From the IMG/VR virus record IMGVR_UViG_3300043015_001368, positions 1-30,881 of that record: a stretch of DNA of 30,881 bases. The stretch is one strand, 5' to 3'. A model generated the notes under the pieces. It was not told the DNA's origin, did not search any database, and saw only the letters and a list, made by a program, of their open reading frames with translations. Origin of the DNA: a virus. The translations under genes were made by a program, and so were the position numbers. Positions 23,314-30,881 of this stretch are shown one piece after another (the first letter of the stretch is position 1; every line of letters starts with the position of its first letter).

Positions 23314-26300
23314 ATGAGTAAGAAGTTTTTAAGTGATGTTTTAATAGAATGCGGTTTGCAAGTAAGCGGTACCACTACATTAGGTACTGCTACTGCAAGC
23401 ACCGTTGCTACGTCTGATAATTCAACGAATATTGCAACAACTGCCTGGGTAAAGTCTTTAGGGTATAGTACCACTGATAGTTTCATTTCTGATGTAACCT
23501 TCAATGGTACTTCCCTTAGCTTTACAGGTATTAATAGTGCGTTTACAGGATCTTTAGATTTATCCGCACTACAAACACGGCTTACGGATATTGAAACAGT
23601 ATATGCTACCGTAAGAAACGTAAGCGGAGCACCGATACTAAAAGGTACACCTCTTGCTGTTGTTATTGGACAAACATCAGGTAATCTTTCTGATGTTATT
23701 CCTGCTGATGCTTCTGATCCTGCTCTTATGCCTGCTTTATTTGTTGCAGATGAAGATATAGCAGAAGAAGCAGAAGGTCGTGCTGTAGCATATGGTGAAA
23801 TAACGGGAATAGATACATCTTTATATCCTTCAGGAACTACAGTATATGTAGCACCTGGCGGTGGTTGGACTGATACTAAACCCACCGGAACAGACTTAAT
23901 CCAAAACTTAGGTGTCATTACTAAACAGCATGACAGTAATGGAGGAGGTATTGTAACAGGTGTAGGTAGATCTAATGATGTTCCTAATATTCCTACAGGA
24001 TATGCTTGGGTGGGTAACGCTAATGGAGTTGCTACTCCTACATTACTCGGATCACTAGCATTTAGCTCTGCAACTTATGACAACTATGTTTCTTGGAACC
24101 TAAAAACTAATAATGTTCAAAGAACTACTGTAGCTTCAGGAGGTACACTTGATATTGTTGCAGGTTCTAATGTATCTGTAGCTTACAGTGCAGGAGGTGT
24201 CGTAACTATTTCATCTTCCGAATCTGATACTCTTGATACTGTTACAAGCAGAGATGGAGTAACAACAAACACGATTGGTGTAGGTACAATTAATGTAATT
24301 GGTACTACAGCTGGTCAAGAACTTTTAACGGTAGACGGTACTAATGGTAGACTATTTACTGTAACAGATGATCTCTCAGACTCTTTATTTAGTGTAAACA
24401 CTATTGCTGGTTTACCTGTCATTGAAGTCTTTGCAGATAATACCATTAAGTTAGGGAACTTTGCTAATCCTGTAGAGATTGATAGTTCTGCTAATATTGT
24501 TATTCCCGGTACTATTACAGCCAGTGGATATAATGATAGTAATTGGAATACTGCTTATAATGATAGAATTACATCTGCAGCGGTATCGGGTACAACTACA
24601 AAAACACTAACACTTACGCAAGGAGATGGTGGTACTGTTACTACTTCTTGGACAGATCTAGATAGAGATGAAACACTAACAGAACTTTCTGTTGGAGGTA
24701 ACATCCTTTCATATCGTGATGAAAACGGTGAAGTAACTGAAATTGATTTATCACTATATATAGATGATACTAATCTTGCAAGACTTATAAGCGGATCATT
24801 AGATGCTGAAACGGGTATTGCAACTTTTACCAGAGATGACTCTACCACATTTACAGTTGATTTTAGTTCACTTAGTGGTACGTCTACAGATACTTTAGCA
24901 GACGTAACTGCTCGTGGAGCTACAACATCTACTTTAACAACATTCTCAGGTAATGTTAATTTAGAAAAGTCTTCAGGGAATAATATACTACATATAACAA
25001 GTGCTGCTGGCGGTACTCCTGTTTTGTATATGACTGGTCCGTCTCGCGGATGGGGTCAGTTTGTAAACGGAACAGATCTTTGGTTTAAAGATGAGACTGG
25101 TAATGTTGTTACCATGGTGCTTGAGGCAGGAGGAAATGTTGGTATAGGCACTACTGCTCCCACTTCTAAACTTGATGTTAACGGAGTTATAAAGTATGGG
25201 AACAATGGAGCTTCAGTAGGTGCATTAAGTTATGACACAAGTGGTCTTGTAACGCTTGAAGCAAGCAGTGCAAATACAAGTATTGCAATTATGCCATCAG
25301 GAACTGGCAGCGTAGGAATTGGCACTTTGAGTCCTAGCACTAAGTTATATGTAGACGGAGGAGAGTCAACATTCAACAGAGGTAACTCTGACGGTGCTAT
25401 TGCTAGGTTTAGAGGTAAGAACAATGAAAAAGCTGTAATAGGTACTCTTGATTCTTGGTTTAGTAGTAATGTTGGTATTGGGACTACTAGTCCTGAAGCT
25501 AAGTTAGATGTTGTAGGGAATACAAGGCTTGGAAGTGGTACTATGCACGTATCTACAGACCAAACATTTGGAACGTCTTTTACGTATTCATTTAGAGATG
25601 CTGTAGGTATTCTTAATCCAAATGGAAGTTCAGCAGCAGCAGCCACTAGCGTTATGTCTATTGGTGCGATGAGTAATAGTACATCGTTAATTACTACGGG
25701 AATTGTTGGTATAGGAACTGACAGTCCAGATAGAGGTCTTACCATATCAGGAAGTAATGGATATGCTGCTCTTAATATTTACAAGGCTAATACAACAAAT
25801 CAAATTGTTTTTTTAGGTACTGGCTCTGGTGGACCAGATGATGATGCTATCCTGCAATTATTTGACGAAGAAACAGAAAAGGTAAGAGTATTTAGCGCAG
25901 GAAATTCTTGGTTCAATGGCGGCAACATAGGTATTGGGAATGCTAGTCCTAATGCTAAACTTGATATTATTTCAACAGCATCTGGAAGTGAAGGACTTAG
26001 AGTAGATGGTGAATCGGGGGGATTTGCTTTTGTAGTTAAAGCAGGTAGCGATTACACTTCCCACATAAGAGCAGGTGCTACTATAGGTGCTAATTACTTT
26101 ATAGCACCTCCGTCAAATGGATTAATAGTTGAAGGCAACGTAGGTATTGGTACCACTGCTCCTGGTGCTAAGTTAGATGTCCAAGGTAATGGTAGATTCT
26201 ACTCTGCAATTGGTGCTAATGACGATGTAAGAACAGGTATTGCTCATTACGATACAACAGCTCAAGCTGCTAACGTAGGGGGTCAATTAGTATTGGGGTA

Positions 26301-27402
26301 CATTTACCACGACAACGGATCAGAGACAGAAGGTGCAATTATCAAGATGTACAAGTTAAACAGTACATCAGGTGATTACAGCTCAGGACTTAAATTCCAA
26401 GTAAGAGAATCAGGTGTAGCTCTGAGTACTAAGATGACTCTAAACCCATCTGGTAATTTAGGTATTGGGACAACTAGTCCTAATTCTAAGCTACATGTAT
26501 CTAATGGATTTATTAGAGTTGATGCTTCAGCTAATGCTCAAGGTGTTGAAATTTACGGACGTTCTTCTGATAATATTGGTGAGTTAAACTTTAGAACTAA
26601 CTCTGGAGTATTCTTAGGTAGAGTAGACGGGCGCAATGATGGATTAGGAGTATGGTCTTCATCAGGATTACCAATCAACTTTAAACCTGGTAATACAGGA
26701 ACTAAAGTTACTTTTCAAAATAATGGTAATGTCGGTATTGGCACTACCAGTCCTTCTACCAAATTACATGTATTTGGAAATGATGCTAATCTCAGATTAA
26801 CTGAAAGCGATTGGAAAAATGGTTCTGGTCAACAAGGAGGACCTTATTTAGAATTTGCATTAGGTGGTAATACCAGTGAACAATCATTTGTACATGCAAG
26901 AATTAGATCAATAGATAGGTACACTGCTGGAGGTGCATTTCATGGTGCATTATCTTTTTTGACATCAAGTGCGGGATCGTTAGGTGAGCGAATGCGCATT
27001 GAATATAACGGTAATATTGGGGTAGGTACTACTACTCCTTCAGCTAAGCTTGATGTAGTAGGTGACGTAAAAATTACAGGATCACATACTGTAACAACTA
27101 CTGCAAATTCATTTGCCGGAGATCCTACAGGAGTGCGAATAGAAGTAATAAATGTTGAAGATAATTTTGGCGCCTTCTTAGATTATGTAATTCATGATGG
27201 AGGAAGAGATAGTCAAAGAGCTGGAACATTAACAGTTACTTGGAATTTAGCAGAGATAAGATTTAACGAAACTGCAACGATGGATATTGGTGATACTAGT
27301 GGTGCAACATTAACGGCTGTTCATACAGGCGCTAATGCTGAAATTTATTTTGCATCACCAGATCCAACATGGGAAATTAAATATACACTGAGAAAACTAT
27401 AA
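23314..27402 (+). CDS. Large tail fibre/adhesin with GIGT repeats
   Basis: This 1362-residue protein is very Thr/Ser/Gly-rich. The N-terminus (MSKKFLSDVLIECGLQVSG) resembles that of the upstream fibre. Next is a folded domain (VRNVSGAPILKGTPLAVVIG to GVITKQHDSNGGG), then a module shared with the last gene (DGTNGRLFTVTDDLSDSLFS). From about residue 608 there are nine units with the signature NVGIGTTSPxxKLDV, at 25135, 25312, 25468, 25702, 25924, 26139, 26455, 26727 and 27009. These units occur upstream of S74 chaperone domains in many fibres, but this gene ends in another beta domain (TWEIKYTLRKL), with no S74 Ser-Lys dyad visible. Confidence 0.78.
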   Translation: MSKKFLSDVLIECGLQVSGTTTLGTATASTVATSDNSTNIATTAWVKSLGYSTTDSFISDVTFNGTSLSFTGINSAFTGSLDLSALQTRLTDIETVYATVRNVSGAPILKGTPLAVVIGQTSGNLSDVIPADASDPALMPALFVADEDIAEEAEGRAVAYGEITGIDTSLYPSGTTVYVAPGGGWTDTKPTGTDLIQNLGVITKQHDSNGGGIVTGVGRSNDVPNIPTGYAWVGNANGVATPTLLGSLAFSSATYDNYVSWNLKTNNVQRTTVASGGTLDIVAGSNVSVAYSAGGVVTISSSESDTLDTVTSRDGVTTNTIGVGTINVIGTTAGQELLTVDGTNGRLFTVTDDLSDSLFSVNTIAGLPVIEVFADNTIKLGNFANPVEIDSSANIVIPGTITASGYNDSNWNTAYNDRITSAAVSGTTTKTLTLTQGDGGTVTTSWTDLDRDETLTELSVGGNILSYRDENGEVTEIDLSLYIDDTNLARLISGSLDAETGIATFTRDDSTTFTVDFSSLSGTSTDTLADVTARGATTSTLTTFSGNVNLEKSSGNNILHITSAAGGTPVLYMTGPSRGWGQFVNGTDLWFKDETGNVVTMVLEAGGNVGIGTTAPTSKLDVNGVIKYGNNGASVGALSYDTSGLVTLEASSANTSIAIMPSGTGSVGIGTLSPSTKLYVDGGESTFNRGNSDGAIARFRGKNNEKAVIGTLDSWFSSNVGIGTTSPEAKLDVVGNTRLGSGTMHVSTDQTFGTSFTYSFRDAVGILNPNGSSAAAATSVMSIGAMSNSTSLITTGIVGIGTDSPDRGLTISGSNGYAALNIYKANTTNQIVFLGTGSGGPDDDAILQLFDEETEKVRVFSAGNSWFNGGNIGIGNASPNAKLDIISTASGSEGLRVDGESGGFAFVVKAGSDYTSHIRAGATIGANYFIAPPSNGLIVEGNVGIGTTAPGAKLDVQGNGRFYSAIGANDDVRTGIAHYDTTAQAANVGGQLVLGYIYHDNGSETEGAIIKMYKLNSTSGDYSSGLKFQVRESGVALSTKMTLNPSGNLGIGTTSPNSKLHVSNGFIRVDASANAQGVEIYGRSSDNIGELNFRTNSGVFLGRVDGRNDGLGVWSSSGLPINFKPGNTGTKVTFQNNGNVGIGTTSPSTKLHVFGNDANLRLTESDWKNGSGQQGGPYLEFALGGNTSEQSFVHARIRSIDRYTAGGAFHGALSFLTSSAGSLGERMRIEYNGNIGVGTTTPSAKLDVVGDVKITGSHTVTTTANSFAGDPTGVRIEVINVEDNFGAFLDYVIHDGGRDSQRAGTLTVTWNLAEIRFNETATMDIGDTSGATLTAVHTGANAEIYFASPDPTWEIKYTLRKL

Positions 27403-27446
27403 CATAAATGCTAACCATCTCTTTGGATAGGGAAAAAGAGTAAACA

Positions 27447-30400
27447 ATGGCAAACGAATTTAAAATAAAACATGGGTTTATATCTGGAGGTAACGCGGAT
27501 ATACAAGGTGATGTATCAATTTCTGGATCAGCAACTGCTGATAATGGTCAGCGAATTGCTACAAGAGACTGGTCAGTACAGTACCTAACAGATAATAATT
27601 ACGCAACAACAGCAGATATTAGTTCTGCTATTAGCGATTTAACAGATAGCGCCCCTGCTTTATTAAATACTCTTAATGAGTTAGCAGCTGCATTAGGTGA
27701 CGATCCTAATTTTGCTACTACTGTAACAAATAGTATTGCTACAAAACTTCCTTTAGCTGGAGGTGTACTAAGCGGTGCAATAAATGTATTATATACCGAT
27801 AGTCCAACAGGTGCAGGATGGGATAAAAACTTATTTATTGGAACTTCAGATGATTTAGGTCTTGCAGGAGCATTTCCAACTTATGTTCCTTCTGGTTCTT
27901 TAGGATTTTTTAGCCACGCAAATAGTGATGGCGTGTTTATTGGCTCTGTTCCAACTGCTGCCGGAAGCAGTAACTACTATGCAACAATCGCTTGGGGTGA
28001 TGATGCAACAGAATACTTTCAATTTTTATACAAAGGAACTCAAGTAGCGAGAATTGACACTGTAGGAAGGGTTTACGCATATCAAGGAAATTCAGATAAT
28101 TGGAACACAGCCTATGGTTGGGGTGACCACGCAGGTCTTTACGATACTGTTGGTAGTGCTGCATCTGAAGCTGGAGCAGTACAAGACAACTTAGACAGTC
28201 TTGCTGGCTCTTTAGGAACCCTTGCGTACTCAAGTGCAACGATACCTACAAATAACAATCAGCTAACTAACGGAGCTGGATATATTACAGGTGTAAACTG
28301 GACAGACGTAGGAGCAGGAACAAGAACTAACTACGACTTAAAGTTCAAACCTGCTACAACAGGTGGGTACGCAGGGTTTGAGTTTACAAAGTATGATGGA
28401 AACTACGCTGGTTATCTACTTGTAAAAGGAACAACCGATAACGATGTATATACAGCAAATGGTATCACTCTTGTTGCTGACGGTGGATGGTTGACACTTG
28501 CACAAAGAACAAGTTCAGCAGGTGTTCGTATAATGACAGGCACTACATCTAAAGAAAGACTTCTTGTAAAGAATGATGGTAAGGTAGCTATAAACCCTAC
28601 AGATTCTGGAGGTTTTGATGCTGTTTTAACTGTAGGTAGCGGTGGTGATGGACGCATACAAACAAGGCATATCTGGGGTAAAAGCTCTCAAAACGACAGC
28701 GCAGACAACCTTTACGTAAACTATCAAAATACAGGAAAGCACGTTCAGATAGGTGATGTCAACGGAGGAAACAACCTATATGTATCTGGAAGTATTTATG
28801 CAAATGGTTTCTTAACAGGAAACAAAGTAGCGACAGAGTCTTATGCAGATGGTGCTGCCGCAGTAGTAAACACTCGTATTGAAGAAGAAGTTTTACCTTC
28901 TATTGATGCTAAGCTTGATAAGAGTGGAGGAGTTCTTAGCGGTGGATTAACTCTTTCTGCAACTGCACCTCTTTTAGACTTTGTAGATACAAACAGTTTT
29001 TCAGATGTAAATGATAGATTTAGAGTAAGAGCTGGTGGTAATGAAGGTTTGATTCAGTGGTATGATAATTCATCAAGTAGTTTATTAAGTATAATGACAT
29101 TCCAACCAAACGGGAATGTTATAGTACCTAATGGTAATCTAGGTATTGGAACTACTAGTCCAGGATATAAGTTGGAGGTAAATAGCGGTGGTACAGGTGC
29201 TGCAGCAAGATTTACCGGCACTGCAAACTTTAGTGAAATTTACTTAGGAAGTGACGGAGTACAGTCTCAGTACACTAATATAGTATGGTATACAAATAAT
29301 GGTAATGCTCAGATCTGGAAAGCAGGTACAGGATATACAGCAGCAGGCGGAGCTGGAGCTTTAAACATATACAACAGCAATGGTGATATATCATTTCACC
29401 CTGCTGGGCAGTTTAATGCTATGACCATTGATAGTAATACAAACGTAGGTATTGGTACTGCTAGTCCAGGATATAAACTATCTGTTAATGGTGATATACA
29501 TATACCCCAAAATGAATACATCTACTTTGATAATACAGCTCACTACATTAGAAGAGGCGCAAGTAGTGTAGAGCTTCAAGGCTATAATGGCTTAGATTTA
29601 AGGACAGCAGGTAGCAGCAGAGTTTTTATTAACCAAGCAGGCAACGTAGGTATTGGTACTACTAGTCCAAATGCTAAATTACACATACAAGATAGTGTAG
29701 CGGGCTCTGAAGTATTTGCAGTAGATGGTACAAACGGTAGATTATTTACAGTTACAGACTCTTTAGATGATAGTCTATTTTCTGTAAATACTATTGCGGG
29801 ACTTCCAGTAATAGAAGCGTTTGCTGATAACACGGTTAAGCTAGGACCGTTTACTAATCCTGTTATTATTGATTCAAGTGGATCACTAAGCATTGGTGGT
29901 GCAACTGCAGCTACACAATCTTATGTAGATACATCTATTAGTAATCTTATTGGTGGTGCTCCAGGTGCACTAAACACTCTAAATGAATTAGCTGCAGCAC
30001 TTGGAGATGATTCAAGTTTTGCAACTACTATAACGAACACCATTTCTACTAAGTTAACAATTGGTCAATTAGTTCCATCTCAATCAGTTTGGTCAAGTGC
30101 TACAAGATTTACATCTGAAGGAGATATCGGGTTCAGTGGAGCAGGTAATCATTCTTTGCAAGTTTTTTCTGAGAACGGAAATGATGCATTTATGGCGTTC
30201 CACATTAGTAGTGATCACGCTGTTTACTTTGGTTTAGAAAATGGAACTAACAGATTATATACAGGAGGTTGGTCATTAGGATCCGCTAAACATCAAATAT
30301 GGGATACAAGAGACTTTACATCAACTAATGTAAGCAATTGGAATACCGCATACGGTTGGGGCAATCACGCAGGTTTATATCTTGGAGCTACCGCAAAAGC

Positions 30401-30881
30401 AGCAGATTCTAATCTACTTGATGGAATAAACAGCACTCAGTTTGTAAGAAGTGACCAAAACGCTGTTACAATAGGTAGACACTTAGACGCTAATACTACT
30501 TGGACTAATTCAGCATTAACATTGTTCTTGGGTTGGTACGGAGGTAAAGTAGTTATAGGAAACGACAACGATGGGGGACACGATTATGGGTCTGCTCTTG
30601 GAGGTAATACTATTCCTATTCTTAACAAATCTTACTTCTTTAAGACGGCTAAGTTTGAAGAAGATATTCAAATAGATGGCAATGTTAACTTCTTAGCAGG
30701 GGTAGGTACTTGGATTGCCTCTGATGCAATGACGGATTCAATAGGTTGGAACGGTAATCACGGAGTTTATATAGGGAGTACAGCAAGAGGAAGCAGTTCA
30801 TATGTTTATGGTGACGGTACTTACTACATAAATGGAAACAACTACGATTTATGGCACGAGGGTAATTTTAACCCTGCGACA
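27447..30881 (+). CDS. Large tail fibre, C-terminus cut by window edge
   Basis: An open frame starts at ATG 27447 (MANEFKIKHGFISGGNADIQ) and runs to the window end without a stop, 1145 codons so far. The frame is consistent at every landmark checked. Modules in order: LLNTLNELAAALGDD (about residue 70), YGWGDHAG (about 222), three GIGT units (29135, 29447, 29648), the DGTNGRLFTVTDSLDDSLFS module shared with the previous gene, a second LNTLNELAAALGDD (about 840), a second YGWGNHAG (about 968) and the fibre motif LWHEGNFNPA at the edge. It may end in an S74 auto-chaperone domain beyond the window. Confidence 0.75.
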   Translation, partial: MANEFKIKHGFISGGNADIQGDVSISGSATADNGQRIATRDWSVQYLTDNNYATTADISSAISDLTDSAPALLNTLNELAAALGDDPNFATTVTNSIATKLPLAGGVLSGAINVLYTDSPTGAGWDKNLFIGTSDDLGLAGAFPTYVPSGSLGFFSHANSDGVFIGSVPTAAGSSNYYATIAWGDDATEYFQFLYKGTQVARIDTVGRVYAYQGNSDNWNTAYGWGDHAGLYDTVGSAASEAGAVQDNLDSLAGSLGTLAYSSATIPTNNNQLTNGAGYITGVNWTDVGAGTRTNYDLKFKPATTGGYAGFEFTKYDGNYAGYLLVKGTTDNDVYTANGITLVADGGWLTLAQRTSSAGVRIMTGTTSKERLLVKNDGKVAINPTDSGGFDAVLTVGSGGDGRIQTRHIWGKSSQNDSADNLYVNYQNTGKHVQIGDVNGGNNLYVSGSIYANGFLTGNKVATESYADGAAAVVNTRIEEEVLPSIDAKLDKSGGVLSGGLTLSATAPLLDFVDTNSFSDVNDRFRVRAGGNEGLIQWYDNSSSSLLSIMTFQPNGNVIVPNGNLGIGTTSPGYKLEVNSGGTGAAARFTGTANFSEIYLGSDGVQSQYTNIVWYTNNGNAQIWKAGTGYTAAGGAGALNIYNSNGDISFHPAGQFNAMTIDSNTNVGIGTASPGYKLSVNGDIHIPQNEYIYFDNTAHYIRRGASSVELQGYNGLDLRTAGSSRVFINQAGNVGIGTTSPNAKLHIQDSVAGSEVFAVDGTNGRLFTVTDSLDDSLFSVNTIAGLPVIEAFADNTVKLGPFTNPVIIDSSGSLSIGGATAATQSYVDTSISNLIGGAPGALNTLNELAAALGDDSSFATTITNTISTKLTIGQLVPSQSVWSSATRFTSEGDIGFSGAGNHSLQVFSENGNDAFMAFHISSDHAVYFGLENGTNRLYTGGWSLGSAKHQIWDTRDFTSTNVSNWNTAYGWGNHAGLYLGATAKAADSNLLDGINSTQFVRSDQNAVTIGRHLDANTTWTNSALTLFLGWYGGKVVIGNDNDGGHDYGSALGGNTIPILNKSYFFKTAKFEEDIQIDGNVNFLAGVGTWIASDAMTDSIGWNGNHGVYIGSTARGSSSYVYGDGTYYINGNNYDLWHEGNFNPAT

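Noticed and set aside
22401-25745. Long minus-strand frames opposite the fibre genes
   Set aside because: They arise from repetitive Thr/Ser/Gly codons read backwards. They show low complexity and no leader, and they conflict with clear plus-strand modules.
1-30881. Stop-codon reassignment, as in some crAss-like phages
   Set aside because: TAG (3932), TGA (9647) and TAA (many) all end well-formed genes with tightly coupled neighbours, so the standard bacterial code fits.
1-30881. tRNA genes, CRISPR arrays, insertion sequences, integrase or att sites
   Set aside because: I saw no cloverleaf with a T-arm consensus, no regularly spaced repeats, and no transposase or integrase motif. The repeated GIGT units are coding repeats in fibre genes.

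Overview
The window is a 30.9 kb piece of an AT-rich tailed-phage genome (Caudoviricetes), or possibly a prophage, that very probably infects a member of the Bacteroidota. Three things point to the host. Most starts lack a Shine-Dalgarno sequence and instead have A/T-rich leaders. The one clear promoter (TTTG-N20-TATATTTG) fits the Bacteroidota/Flavobacterium sigma consensus. The fibre proteins carry the Gly-Ile-Gly-Thr repeat and 'MANEFKIK'-type N-termini common in phages of that phylum. The combination of an IHF/HU-like protein, a RecB-type PD-(D/E)XK nuclease, a large terminase, a 915-residue portal with a coiled-coil tail and the capsid protein recalls crAss-like and related marine Bacteroidota phages. 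I cannot assign a family from sequence reading alone. TAA, TGA and TAG all act as stops, so there is no sign of stop-codon recoding.

Layout. Positions 1-3602 are a leftward arm of small genes, probably early or host-interaction functions: a truncated gene at the left edge, an HTH protein, small membrane proteins, and an overlapping set comprising a two-helix membrane protein, a helical protein, a secreted beta-rich (outer-membrane-like) protein and a hotdog-fold acyl-CoA thioesterase. Among them lie gene-poor stretches, notably 1493-1867, rich in inverted repeats that look like structured RNA or a regulatory hub. A 74-bp divergent region (3603-3676) separates this arm from the rightward late region.

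Positions 3677-9762 are a tightly packed, mostly overlapping operon: small coiled-coil protein, endolysin (peptidoglycan-binding plus amidase), winged-helix-like protein, HU/IHF-like protein, Cys-rich protein, PD-(D/E)XK nuclease, two unknowns, TerL and a 38-residue microprotein. Then come portal, probable scaffold and major capsid protein, closed by a strong terminator at 15537-15566. Positions 15671-19168 hold head-completion or tail-connection genes, including a protein with the full Dps ferroxidase residue spacing, and a highly expressed structural protein closed by a second strong terminator (19191-19222). From 19295 to the right edge are a small structural protein, a 46-residue zinc-ribbon protein and a tandem family of modular tail-fibre/adhesin proteins. 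The last of these is open at the window end.

The most interesting points are the Dps-like protein inside the virion-gene cluster, the thioesterase/beta-barrel gene pair, the recurring AACCAA leader motif in front of transcription-unit starts, the structured non-coding block at 1754-1878, and the shared terminal and internal modules of the fibre genes.
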